Part shown: piece by piece, positions 39,000 to 48,009 of the stretch
How the letters are laid out: every line of letters begins with the position of its first letter
Numbering within the stretch: position 1 is the stretch's first letter
Assembly (NCBI GenBank): GCA_028279245.1
Contig: JANQOE010000045.1
Span: 1 to 59,336 of the forward strand
Source: Alphaproteobacteria bacterium
GTDB lineage: Bacteria > Pseudomonadota > Alphaproteobacteria > UBA6615
Direction: 5' to 3'
Length of the DNA: 59,336 bases
Position numbers and translations under genes: made by a program
The notes under the pieces: model-generated
Told to the model about the DNA's origin: nothing
Database searches by the model: none
The model's input: the letters and a program-made list of their open reading frames with translations, nothing else

Positions 39000-39926
39000 T
39001 TACCCGATGAACTGACCCGCGACAATCGCTGCCAGAATGATCAGGCCGAAATCCCGGTTCGATTGGAACAGCCGCAGACAGGCCGCAGGATCATCCGGCG
39101 ACAACCGCCAGACCTGCCAGCCGAGATGCGCCACGCCCAGGGCCCAGCCCAGGTGGAACGCGATCCCGAGGCCCGCAAGCCAGCCCGCCAACCCAAGCAG
39201 TGCCGCAAACACCGCGTAGAACCCGATGATCCACCGGCGGCTCGCCTCGCCAAACAGCAGCGCCGTCGACTTCACGCCGATCAGCGCATCGTCCTCCTTG
39301 TCCTGGTACGCATAAATCGTGTCGTAACCGAGCGTCCAAAAGAAGCCCGCCGCGTAAAGCACCAGGGCCGGCGGCGCCAATGCGCCGGTGACCGCCGCCC
39401 ACCCCAACAGCGCCCCCCAATTGAAGGTCAAGCCGAGGAAGGCCTGGGGCCAGTAGGTGATGCGCTTCATCAGCGGATAGGTGAAGACCAACAGGAGGCT
39501 GGCCGCGCCGAGGCCGATGGCGAACCGTTTGAATTGCAACAGGATCCCGAGGCCAATGAACAACAGCCCGGCCAGTAGCAATAGCGCCTGCGGCACCGAC
39601 ACAGCGCCTGAGGCGATCGGCCGGTCAGCGGTGCGCGCCACCTGCCGGTCGAAGTTGCGGTCATAGATGTCGTTGACCACACAGCCGGCACTGCGCATCA
39701 CCAGCGCGCCGATACCGAACAGCGCGAACAGCCAACCGTCCGGCACCGTACCGGACGCCGCCATGGCGATGCTCCACCAGCCCGGCAACAGCAACAGCCA
39801 GGTGCCGATCGGCCGGTCGAGCCGCATCAGCCGCAGATGGGGCCGTATCGCCGGCGACACCGCCGCCACCCAACCGTCCGGCGGAATATCGCTGGCGCTG
39901 CGCCCTGGTTGCGTCGAGTCCGCCAT
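39000..39926 (-). CDS. ubiA: 4-hydroxybenzoate polyprenyltransferase
   Basis: A 308-residue membrane prenyltransferase of ubiquinone synthesis. RLMRLDRPIGTWLLLLPGWWS opens it, GCVVNDIYDRNFDRQVARTADRP is the first Asp-rich motif and YDTIYAYQDKEDDALIGVKS the second. MADSTQPGRSA is chosen as start because the longer frame runs across the divergent rsmE gene. About eight or nine membrane helices. Only 42 bp separate it from rsmE. ubiD lies 3 kb away. Confidence 0.95.
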   Translation of the reverse strand: MADSTQPGRSASDIPPDGWVAAVSPAIRPHLRLMRLDRPIGTWLLLLPGWWSIAMAASGTVPDGWLFALFGIGALVMRSAGCVVNDIYDRNFDRQVARTADRPIASGAVSVPQALLLLAGLLFIGLGILLQFKRFAIGLGAASLLLVFTYPLMKRITYWPQAFLGLTFNWGALLGWAAVTGALAPPALVLYAAGFFWTLGYDTIYAYQDKEDDALIGVKSTALLFGEASRRWIIGFYAVFAALLGLAGWLAGLGIAFHLGWALGVAHLGWQVWRLSPDDPAACLRLFQSNRDFGLIILAAIVAGQFIG

Positions 39927-39968
39927 GAATCCTAATCTGCGCGGCCCCGACACGTCCGGCAAGGAGCA

Positions 39969-40724
39969 ATGGGACGCAGCGCCGTCAGGCTCTATCTCGA
40001 CCAGCCGCTGTCCAGTGGCGCCACCCCGGCAGCCGACCGTGGCCAGGCCCACTATCTGCGGTCCGTCATGCGCCTCGGCCCCGGCGACCCGGTCCTTGTG
40101 TTCAACGAACAGGACGGTGAGTGGACCGCCGAGATCGCAAGCCTGGACCGCCGGAGCTGTGAGCTGCGGGTCCAGGAACGGCGGCGCCGCCCCGGCCCGG
40201 AACCGGACATCAGCCTGGCCTTCGCCCCGCTGAAGGCGGCGCAGATCGACTTTCTGGTGCAAAAGGCCGTCGAACTCGGGGTGAGTGCCCTCTACCCGGT
40301 GATGACCGAACGCACCCAGGTGACGCGGGTCAACACCGGCCGCCTCCGCGCCAACGCGATCGAGGCCGCCGAACAGTGCGAGCGCCTGTCCGTCCCCAGC
40401 GTTGCGGAGCCGGTATCGTTGGCCGACTTCCTGGCCACCTGGCCAGCCGACCGCCCCCTACTCGCCGCCATCGAGCGGCAGCAGGCGCCGACCCTGTCAG
40501 AAACGTTACAGGATCTACGCCCGCCCCTGGGCCTGCTGACCGGGCCGGAGGGTGGCTTCGCCCCGGCGGAACTTGACGCCCTCGGGGCGCGGCACAACGT
40601 AAAGGCCGTCAATCTCGGACCACGGATACTGCGGGCCGAAACCGCGGCGGTGGCCGGGTTGGCGGTCGTCCAGGCCCTGGCTGGCGACTGGCCCAACCGG
40701 TCCGGACTAGTACCGGAGCAATAA
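39969..40724 (+). CDS. rsmE: 16S rRNA (uracil1498-N3)-methyltransferase
   Basis: A 251-residue SPOUT methyltransferase. HYLRSVMRLGPGDPVLVFN is the PUA-like N-domain, KAAQIDFLVQKAVELGVSALYPVMTERTQ the core, and LTGPEGGFAPAELDAL with LGPRILRAETAAVAGL the AdoMet knot. AAGGAG lies just before the ATG. It methylates U1498 of 16S rRNA. It is followed by gshA after 11 nt. Confidence 0.95.
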   Translation: MGRSAVRLYLDQPLSSGATPAADRGQAHYLRSVMRLGPGDPVLVFNEQDGEWTAEIASLDRRSCELRVQERRRRPGPEPDISLAFAPLKAAQIDFLVQKAVELGVSALYPVMTERTQVTRVNTGRLRANAIEAAEQCERLSVPSVAEPVSLADFLATWPADRPLLAAIERQQAPTLSETLQDLRPPLGLLTGPEGGFAPAELDALGARHNVKAVNLGPRILRAETAAVAGLAVVQALAGDWPNRSGLVPEQ

Positions 40725-40735
40725 GAGGAACAGGC

Positions 40736-42103
40736 ATGTCAGCTCCCGCCAAGGTCGACACGACACCGATCGAGTCAAAGGCCCAACTCGTTGAGTATCT
40801 GGAGGACGGCTGCAAACAGCCAGAGGATTGGCGCATCGGCACGGAGCACGAGAAGTTCGCCTTCCGCACCGACGATTTGCGGCCCCTCGCCTACAACGGC
40901 AACCCGGGTATCCGTGAGTTCCTCACCGCCATGCAGCGCTTCGGTTGGCAGCCGATCAGCGAGCACGATCAGGTGATCGCCCTGACCCGGCCCGACGGCA
41001 GCAACATCACCCTTGAGCCGGGCGGTCAGGTCGAACTGTCCGGCGCCCCGGTCAGCACCCTGCATCAGACCTGCGAAGAGGTGCAGGAACATCTGCGCCA
41101 GATCCGCGAGGTCGGCCGCGACCTCGGCATTGCCATGATCGGCATCGGTTTCAATCCGAAATGGCGCCGCGAAGACATGCCGTGGATGCCGAAGGGCCGC
41201 TACGCCATCATGCGCGCCCACATGGCGAAGATGGGCAACCTTGGCCAAGACATGATGCTGCGCACCTGCACCGTGCAAGTGAACCTGGATTTCGCCGACG
41301 AGACCGACATGCGCCGCAAGATGCGCATCGGCATGGCGCTGCAACCGATCGCCACGGCGATGTTCGCCAACTCGCCCTTTGTCGAGGGAGAGGTGACGGA
41401 GTATCAGAGCTACCGCGCCCATTGCTGGACCGACACCGACCCGGACCGCACCGGCGTCTTGCCATTCGTCTTCGACGATGAATTCGGCTTCGAGCATTAT
41501 GTCGACTACATGCTCGACGTGCCGATGTACTTCATCTACCGCGACGGCAAGTACATCGATGCCAGCGGCCAGTCCTTCCGCGACTTCATGGCCGGGGAAC
41601 TCCCGGCACGGCCCGGCGAAAAACCCACCATGGGTGACTGGACGGATCATCTGACCACGGCGTTTCCCGAAGTGCGCCTGAAGCGCTTCATCGAAATGCG
41701 CGGCGCCGATGGCGGACCTTGGCGCCGGGTCTGCGCCTTGCCCGCTCTGTGGGTCGGTCTGCTGTATGACCGAACCGCCCGCGATGCCGCCTATGACATC
41801 ATCAAGGACTGGACCGCGGACGAGGTGAATGAGCTGCGCGAAGGTGTGACCCTGCACGGTTTGCACACGCAGTTCCGCGATACGACCGTCCTGGACATCG
41901 CCCGCCGCGCGCTATGTATCGCCCGTGACGGCCTGAAACGGCGCAACCGCGTCGATTTCTGGGGACAGGACGAGTCCCACTTCCTCGCCACCCTTGAGCA
42001 AATCGTCGATACTGGTATGAACCCAGCGGCACACAAGACCGCCGCGTTCAATGGCCGCTGGCGGCACAACATCGACCGCGCCTTCGAGGAATACGCCTTT
42101 TAG
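40736..42103 (+). CDS. gshA: Glutamate-cysteine ligase, plant/alphaproteobacterial type
   Basis: A 455-residue gamma-glutamylcysteine synthetase of the class shared by alphaproteobacteria and plants. WRIGTEHEKFAFRTDDLRPL, ITLEPGGQVELSGAPVSTLHQT, GIGFNPKWRREDMPWMPKGRY and MLRTCTVQVNLDF are typical active-site segments. GAGGA precedes the ATG. It makes the first intermediate of glutathione. Its position between rsmE and pmbA suggests one transcript. Confidence 0.96.
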   Translation: MSAPAKVDTTPIESKAQLVEYLEDGCKQPEDWRIGTEHEKFAFRTDDLRPLAYNGNPGIREFLTAMQRFGWQPISEHDQVIALTRPDGSNITLEPGGQVELSGAPVSTLHQTCEEVQEHLRQIREVGRDLGIAMIGIGFNPKWRREDMPWMPKGRYAIMRAHMAKMGNLGQDMMLRTCTVQVNLDFADETDMRRKMRIGMALQPIATAMFANSPFVEGEVTEYQSYRAHCWTDTDPDRTGVLPFVFDDEFGFEHYVDYMLDVPMYFIYRDGKYIDASGQSFRDFMAGELPARPGEKPTMGDWTDHLTTAFPEVRLKRFIEMRGADGGPWRRVCALPALWVGLLYDRTARDAAYDIIKDWTADEVNELREGVTLHGLHTQFRDTTVLDIARRALCIARDGLKRRNRVDFWGQDESHFLATLEQIVDTGMNPAAHKTAAFNGRWRHNIDRAFEEYAF

Positions 42104-42128
42104 CGTTGGCCCCAACAAGGGACGATCC

Positions 42129-43475
42129 ATGCCCGAGCAGAGTGACAACCTGAACCTCCTGACCGACTTGATCGCCAAGGCGGGCAATCGCGGCGCCGAC
42201 GCCGCCGACGCCGTCCTGGTGAAGAGCGTCGCGCTCTCCCACAGCCGCCGCCTGGGCGAAACGGAAAAGGTCGAGCGCGAGGAGAGCACGGATCTCGGGC
42301 TGCGTGTCCTGGTCGGCAAGAAGCAGGCGATTGTCTCTTCGACCGATCTGACCCCTGGGGCACTGGACGAGCTGAGCGACCGCGCCATCGCCATGGCCCG
42401 GACAGTCCCCGACGACCCCTACACCGGCCTGGCCGACCCCGATCAACTCTGTGGGTCCATTCCCAATCTCGACACCTTCGAATCCGACGAGCCGGCCCCG
42501 GACGTCCTGATCGACCGCGCCGCCCGTTGCGAGGACGCGGCGCGTGGCGTCAGCGGCGTCACCAACTCCGAAGGGTCCGATGCAAGCTGGACCTTCCGCG
42601 ACATGGCGCTAGCCGCCTCCAACGGTTTCACCGGCAGCTATTCCGTCTCGAACCACACCGTCGGTGTCTCGGTGCTCGCCGGCGAGGGCACCGAAATGGA
42701 AAGCGACTATGACTACGGCAGCACGGTCTATGGCGCCGATCTCGAGGACGCAGCGGTAATCGGCCGCCGCGCCGGGGAGCGCGTCGTCAAGCGGCTCAAC
42801 CCGCGCAAGATGAAGACCATGCAGGTGCCGGTCGTCTACGACGTGCGTGTTGCCGGCGGCCTCCTCGGCCATCTGGTCGGTGCCATCACCGGACCGGCGA
42901 TCGCCCGTGGCACCAGCTTCCTCAAGGAAAAGCTGGGCAAGCAGATCTTCGGCACGGGCATCAAGGTGATCGACGACCCGCTGCGTCCCCGCGGCCTGCG
43001 GGCACGCCCGTTCGACGGCGAAGGCATCGCCACCAAGAAGACCGAGGTCGTCAGCGACGGCGTCTTGCAGACGTGGCTGCTCGACCTCGCCTCGGCCCGC
43101 CAGCTCAACTTGCGGACCACGGGCCATGCCGCCCGCGGCACCTCCTCGCCGCCATCCCCCACGGCCAGCAACCTGCACCTGGAACCCGGCAGCCAAACCC
43201 TGGCCGAGTTGATTGCCGATATCGATAGCGGTTTCTACGTCACATCCCTGATGGGCATGGGCGTCAACGGTGTGACCGGCGACTACAGCCGCGGCGCCGC
43301 CGGCTTCTGGATCGAGAATGGTGAGATCGCCTTCCCGGTCTCGGAAATGACCGTCGCCGGCAATCTGAACGACATGTACCGGCACCTGACCCCGGCCAAC
43401 GACCTCGAATTCCGATACGCGACCAACAGCCCGACGGTCCGCATCGAGGGCATGACGGTCGCCGGAGCGGCCTGA
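42129..43475 (+). CDS. pmbA: Metalloprotease subunit TldE/PmbA
   Basis: A 448-residue TldE/PmbA partner of TldD. LLTDLIAKAGNRGADAADAVLV opens it and GLLGHLVGAITGPAIARGTSFLK matches the region where TldD has its HExxxH; here the histidines are absent, as expected for the non-catalytic subunit. SLMGMGVNGVTGDYSRGAAGFWIENGE is the family's C-terminal block. AAGGGACG precedes the ATG; a longer frame into gshA is rejected. The partner tldD is at 20.9 kb. Confidence 0.95.
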   Translation: MPEQSDNLNLLTDLIAKAGNRGADAADAVLVKSVALSHSRRLGETEKVEREESTDLGLRVLVGKKQAIVSSTDLTPGALDELSDRAIAMARTVPDDPYTGLADPDQLCGSIPNLDTFESDEPAPDVLIDRAARCEDAARGVSGVTNSEGSDASWTFRDMALAASNGFTGSYSVSNHTVGVSVLAGEGTEMESDYDYGSTVYGADLEDAAVIGRRAGERVVKRLNPRKMKTMQVPVVYDVRVAGGLLGHLVGAITGPAIARGTSFLKEKLGKQIFGTGIKVIDDPLRPRGLRARPFDGEGIATKKTEVVSDGVLQTWLLDLASARQLNLRTTGHAARGTSSPPSPTASNLHLEPGSQTLAELIADIDSGFYVTSLMGMGVNGVTGDYSRGAAGFWIENGEIAFPVSEMTVAGNLNDMYRHLTPANDLEFRYATNSPTVRIEGMTVAGAA

Positions 43476-43513
43476 CAGCCAAGGGCCGGCCCTTGGTGTA
43501 GACTGGGAACCCT

Positions 43514-45334
43514 GTGCCCAGCGAAACGAGCCATAAACTGCACCTCGACGAGTCGACCGGCCGGCTGACCCGCCGGCTTTGGCGCGACTGGCTGTACCCG
43601 CATCGCGGCCGCATCGCCATGGGCTTTGCGCTGATGGCCGTCGTCGCCGGCGCCGCCGCGGCCTATCCCTGGCTCATCAAGATTTCCGTCGACCGCTTGT
43701 CGGCCCGTGACGGCCTCGGTGTGTTGTGGCTGACGCCGATTATTGTGTTGGTCGCGGTCGTCAAAGGCGGCGCAGCCTATGGCCAGTCGGTGATCACCAC
43801 CTCAGTCGCCTTCCGCACCATCACAGAAATGCAGAAAGCCATGTTTGCGCATCTGATGCGTGCCGATCTGGCGACCTTCCAGGACACGGCGTCCGGCAAG
43901 CTGGTATCCCGCTTCACCAATGATGTGAACATGCTGCGGGACGCGGTGTCCAAATGCCTGACCGGCATGGTGCGCGACTCGCTGACCGTGATCTTCATGG
44001 TCATCGTCATGTTCACGCTGGATTGGCTGCTGACGCTGATCGTACTGGCACTGGTCCCATTCGCCGCCCGGCCGATCTATCGCATCGGCCGTCGCCTGCG
44101 AAAGGTCTCGAAAAAGACTCAACTCGAACTGGGCGAACTGACGGCGACCGTCAGCGAGGCGTTTTCCAGCATCCGCATGATCAAGGCCGACCGGCTGGAG
44201 GAATATCAGCGCGACCGCGCCGACCGCACCTTCGAGAATGTCTACACGCTGATCATGAAGATGGTGAAGGGCCGGTCCCGCACCTACCCGATCAGCGAGA
44301 CGCTCGGCGGGTTCGCCGTCGCCTTGGTCCTGGCGATGGGCGCCTGGCGGATCGTCACCAGCGGCGCCACCCTCGGCGACTTCACCGGGTTCCTCACCGC
44401 CCTCGGCCTTGCCGCCGCGCCGATCCGCAGCTTCGGCGCGTTGAACGCCGCCCTGCAGGAAGGCCTGGCCGCGGCCCAGCGCATCTTCGATCTGTTGGAT
44501 ACCCAACCGACCATCGTCGACCATCCCGACGCCCGCGACCTGCAGGCGACGCGCGGCGATATCCGTCTGACCGACGTGCATTTCGGTTACGACGAAACCA
44601 AGGCGTTGCACGGGGTTTCCCTGCACGTGCCGGCGGGCAAGACCGTCGCCCTGGTCGGGCCGAGCGGCGCCGGCAAATCCACGGTCTTCAACCTGATCCC
44701 GCGCTTCTACGAAGCCGACACCGGCGCGGTGGAGATCGACGGGCAACGGGTCGACAGCGTCCGGCTCGCCAGTCTTCGGGCGCAGATCGCCTTGGTCAGT
44801 CAGGACATCTCGCTGTTCAACGACACCATCCGCGCAAACATCGCATTCGGCCGGCCAGGTGCCAGCGACGAAGAAATAGAGAACGCCGCCCGTGCCGCCG
44901 CCGCCCACGATTTCATCGAACGCCTGCCCGACGGGTATCAGACGATTGTCGGCGACCGCGGCACGAAAGTGAGCGGCGGCGAACGCCAGCGCATCGCCGT
45001 CGCCCGCGCTATTCTAAAAAACGCACCGATCCTGCTGCTCGACGAAGCCACCAGCGCGCTTGACGCGGAATCGGAACTGTATGTGCAGCAGGCCCTGCGC
45101 CAGCTTTCCGAAGACCGCACCACCTTGGTCATCGCCCATCGGCTGTCCACGGTTGTCGACGCGGATCTGATCTACGTGATGGACGGCGGCCGCGTTGTAG
45201 AGCAAGGCACCCACGCTACCCTGCTGGCCGCGAACGGCCTCTACGCCCGCCTGTGCCGGCTCCAACTCCACAAGGATGCCGCATTGGAAGCACCTGCGAC
45301 AACGGAACCGTCCGCCGTTCGCGTCAAAGCCTGA
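43514..45334 (+). CDS. MsbA-like lipid A export ABC transporter
   Basis: A 606-residue ABC half-exporter. Six membrane helices lie within about 30-320. The ATPase has Walker A GPSGAGKST near residue 383, the signature VSGGERQRIAVARA, Walker B ILLLDEATSALD and IAHRLST. The start is GTG. It lies directly before lpxK (3 nt) and lpxL, so export of lipid A or another envelope lipid is the likely role, inferred from context; sequence alone would only say multidrug/lipid exporter. Confidence 0.9.
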   Translation: MPSETSHKLHLDESTGRLTRRLWRDWLYPHRGRIAMGFALMAVVAGAAAAYPWLIKISVDRLSARDGLGVLWLTPIIVLVAVVKGGAAYGQSVITTSVAFRTITEMQKAMFAHLMRADLATFQDTASGKLVSRFTNDVNMLRDAVSKCLTGMVRDSLTVIFMVIVMFTLDWLLTLIVLALVPFAARPIYRIGRRLRKVSKKTQLELGELTATVSEAFSSIRMIKADRLEEYQRDRADRTFENVYTLIMKMVKGRSRTYPISETLGGFAVALVLAMGAWRIVTSGATLGDFTGFLTALGLAAAPIRSFGALNAALQEGLAAAQRIFDLLDTQPTIVDHPDARDLQATRGDIRLTDVHFGYDETKALHGVSLHVPAGKTVALVGPSGAGKSTVFNLIPRFYEADTGAVEIDGQRVDSVRLASLRAQIALVSQDISLFNDTIRANIAFGRPGASDEEIENAARAAAAHDFIERLPDGYQTIVGDRGTKVSGGERQRIAVARAILKNAPILLLDEATSALDAESELYVQQALRQLSEDRTTLVIAHRLSTVVDADLIYVMDGGRVVEQGTHATLLAANGLYARLCRLQLHKDAALEAPATTEPSAVRVKA

Positions 45335-45337
45335 CCC

Positions 45338-46336
45338 ATGCGGTCGCCTGCATTCTGGTATCGCGACCGTCCGAGCACCCTGGCCTGGCTGATGTCGCCG
45401 CTGGCAGCTTTGTACGCCTCCGCCGGCAACGCCCGCAGCGCGCTGACATCACCACAGCAAGCCGATTGCCCCGTTATCTGCGTCGGCAATCTGGTAGCGG
45501 GCGGTACGGGAAAGACACCAACCGCCATCGCTGTCGCCGAATTGCTCATCGAACAAGGTGCGCACCCGGCCTTTCTGACACGTGGCTACCGTGGCCGCGA
45601 AACCGGCCCCACCCTGGTCGACCTGAAGAAACACAAAGTCGCCGACGTCGGCGACGAACCCCTGTTGCTGGCACGGGTCGCGCCGACATGGGTGGCACGA
45701 AACCGCCATGCCGGCGCGCAAGCCATCACCGCAGCCGGCCACGATGTCATTGTCATGGACGACGGTTTCCAGAATCCTGGCCTGCACAAGGATCTGAGCA
45801 TCGTCGTCGTTGATGGGGCCGTTGGTTTCGGCAACGGCCAGGTGATACCCGCCGGTCCATTGCGCGAAACAGTCGGGCATGGCTTGAGGCGCGCCCAGGC
45901 CGCCCTGATCATCGGCGACGACCGCCATGACATCGCCGGAAGCCTTTCCAGCTTCGTCGAGGTACTGCGCGGACGATTGGTGCCCGCAACCGCCGACGAT
46001 CACACCGGGCAAAGGGTGGTCGCCTTCGCCGGCATCGGCCGGCCGCAGAAATTGTTCGACACGCTGCGCGACGCCGGCTGCAATGTCGTCGATCAGTACA
46101 CCTTCCCCGACCACCACACCTACACCCCGGAACAAGTCATGGCCCTCTGCGAAACCGCCGCAGCGAAGCAGGCCGTGCCGGTCACCACGGCCAAGGACTT
46201 CGTCCGGCTGCCTGAAGGCGCGCGGCGGATGGTGAAGGTGTTCTCGGTCAAGCTGGCATGGGACGCGCCGGAACAAATCTGCGGCTTGCTGGCGAGCGTT
46301 GTGACGGCGGACCGCACCAGCGCGGCGGCCCACTAG
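45338..46336 (+). CDS. lpxK: Tetraacyldisaccharide 4'-kinase
   Basis: A 332-residue membrane-associated kinase. VICVGNLVAGGTGKTPTAIA holds the P-loop (GGTGKT), and FLTRGYRGRETGPTLVD, VGDEPLLLAR and VIVMDDGFQNPGLHKDLSIVVVDG are conserved in LpxK. It phosphorylates the lipid A disaccharide at position 4'. It starts 3 nt after the ABC gene and ends 1 nt before lpxL. Confidence 0.96.
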   Translation: MRSPAFWYRDRPSTLAWLMSPLAALYASAGNARSALTSPQQADCPVICVGNLVAGGTGKTPTAIAVAELLIEQGAHPAFLTRGYRGRETGPTLVDLKKHKVADVGDEPLLLARVAPTWVARNRHAGAQAITAAGHDVIVMDDGFQNPGLHKDLSIVVVDGAVGFGNGQVIPAGPLRETVGHGLRRAQAALIIGDDRHDIAGSLSSFVEVLRGRLVPATADDHTGQRVVAFAGIGRPQKLFDTLRDAGCNVVDQYTFPDHHTYTPEQVMALCETAAAKQAVPVTTAKDFVRLPEGARRMVKVFSVKLAWDAPEQICGLLASVVTADRTSAAAH

Positions 46337-46337
46337 C

Positions 46338-47255
46338 ATGCTGCAGAGTGCCGGCCTGCTGCTGTTGTTCGGGATGTTCCGCATCCTCCCCGTCCCGTGG
46401 GCATCGGCACTCGGCGGCCTGATCGGCCGCAGCATTGGTCCACGGCTCAAGACCACGGAACGCGCGCGGCGCAATCTGCGGCTCATCTTTCCGGAGAAGT
46501 CAGCCGACGAAATCGCCAGCCTGGTTACGGAGATGTGGGACAATCTGGGCCGCGTCGTCGGCGAATACCCGCACCTGCCCGATTACACCTACGGCAGATC
46601 GAGAAAGCGGATCGAATTGGTCGGCGCCGACAAGCTGGAACGCGCGAAGCAACTAGACCAACCAATCCTCTTCTTCTCCGGTCACATCGCCAACTGGGAG
46701 ATATCGCCCCTCGTCGCGGTCCAAAACGGCGTCGGCGCAAAACTGATCTACCGCGCGCCGAACCAGCCGACCGCGCGCCGGCTGCTGGAACGAGTCCGCA
46801 CCCGCGCCGGCTGCAGCATGTTGCCCAAGGGCAAACGCGGCGCCCGTGAGTTGTTGCGGCATGTCAAACAGAATGGCCGCGTCGGCATCCTCGTCGACCA
46901 CAAACTGAACGCCGGCATCTCGGTCCCATTTCTCGGCCACGCCGCCATGACATCGACGGCGGTTCCGGAGCTTTGCCTGAAACACAACGCCGTCGCCGTG
47001 CCGGTCCGGGTGGAGCGGCTGAACGGCTGCCGGTTCCGGGTGACGGTGTCCGACCCGTTGAAGCTCGCGCGAACCGGCAATCACCCACGCGATGTGCACG
47101 CGGCGGCCGAACAGCTTAACGATGTCGTGAGCGATTGGATCCGCCAGCGGCCCGGGCAGTGGTTGTGGCTGCACCGGCGTTGGCCGGAAAGCAAACCGGC
47201 TACGGCCGTGGCGCCGCAATCAGTGCCGGGTCGAGCCGCATCTGAAACCAGTTGA
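46338..47255 (+). CDS. Lipid A biosynthesis lauroyl-type acyltransferase
   Basis: A 305-residue LpxL/HtrB-family late acyltransferase. An N-terminal hydrophobic anchor is followed by FSGHIANWEISP with the catalytic H-x4-E, then IYRAPNQPTARRLLERVRTRAG and GILVDHKLNAGISVPFLGH, and QWLWLHRRW near the end. It adds a secondary acyl chain to lipid A precursor. Last gene of ABC-lpxK-lpxL. Its 3' end overlaps the convergent M23 gene by 56 bp, so the C-terminal KPATAVAPQ tail may be dispensable. Confidence 0.92.
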   Translation: MLQSAGLLLLFGMFRILPVPWASALGGLIGRSIGPRLKTTERARRNLRLIFPEKSADEIASLVTEMWDNLGRVVGEYPHLPDYTYGRSRKRIELVGADKLERAKQLDQPILFFSGHIANWEISPLVAVQNGVGAKLIYRAPNQPTARRLLERVRTRAGCSMLPKGKRGARELLRHVKQNGRVGILVDHKLNAGISVPFLGHAAMTSTAVPELCLKHNAVAVPVRVERLNGCRFRVTVSDPLKLARTGNHPRDVHAAAEQLNDVVSDWIRQRPGQWLWLHRRWPESKPATAVAPQSVPGRAASETS

Positions 47256-48009
47256 TCCGCCAGTCGAGGTGCGGCCCGGTGGACCGCCCAGTCGAACCAA
47301 CCGTACCGATCACCTCGCCTTGCGCAACCTCAGCATCGACCGCCACCGACACATCCTGCAGGTGTGAATAGATCGACGTCACGCCGTGGCCGTGATCCAG
47401 CACGATGGTGCCGCCGGTGTAGAACAAATCATTCTCCGCCAGCGTGACGCGCCCGCGCGCCGCGGCCTTGACCGGTGTTCCGGCGGGCGCCGCGATGTCG
47501 ATCCCCAGATGCGGCCGCCGCGGCTCGCCGTTGAGGATGCGCTGGTTCCCGTATTGCCCGCTGACGCGGCCGGTGGCCGGCCAGATGAAACCGTCGGCAA
47601 ACCACGTCTCCGGCCCGTCATGCGCCCGCGCCGCCGTGATCAAAGCGCCTTCGCGCTTGATGCGTTCCAAGTCGGCGGGGTTCGGCGTGACCTTGCGCGG
47701 CGGCAAACCATCGATGCGTTCGATGTCATAGTCCCGCGCCGCCACCGCAAACACGTGATCTGCGCGCGTGCCGTCCGGCCGCACCTCGACCAGCGATAGT
47801 TCGGCGCTGGCATCGCGATCGACCCCGAACACGAACAGGCCGCTCGCCGCATCCACCCGAATCGAGCGGCCATCCAGTTCGACTTCATGCCCCGGCACGG
47901 TGCGTCCGAACACCAACGCGCCCTGAGTCAGCGCCCCGTTCACCTCAAGCGCTTGCGCCGGCATCACCACTCCCAAAACCAGCGCAAGGACCGCAATCAA
48001 CCGGCTCAC
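47200..48009 (-). CDS. M23 family (LytM-type) peptidase
   Basis: A 269-residue secreted peptidase. The signal peptide is MSRLIAVLALVLGVVMPAQA. A beta-rich N-domain (about 22-125) precedes the LytM domain: RPHLGIDIAAPAGTPV (H167, D171), DHGHGVTSIYSHLQDVSV (H216) and TGPHLDWRINWF (H247), where HLD replaces the usual HxH. It likely cuts or binds peptidoglycan cross-links in the periplasm. GTG start overlapping the xseA stop (GTGA). The 3' end overlaps lpxL. Confidence 0.9.
   Translation of the reverse strand: MSRLIAVLALVLGVVMPAQALEVNGALTQGALVFGRTVPGHEVELDGRSIRVDAASGLFVFGVDRDASAELSLVEVRPDGTRADHVFAVAARDYDIERIDGLPPRKVTPNPADLERIKREGALITAARAHDGPETWFADGFIWPATGRVSGQYGNQRILNGEPRRPHLGIDIAAPAGTPVKAAARGRVTLAENDLFYTGGTIVLDHGHGVTSIYSHLQDVSVAVDAEVAQGEVIGTVGSTGRSTGPHLDWRINWFQMRLDPALIAAPRP

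Noticed and set aside
43802-45063. Long open frames on both strands over the MsbA-like gene (368 and 369 codons)
   Set aside because: The ABC frame has Walker A, signature, Walker B and H-loop motifs; the others have none.
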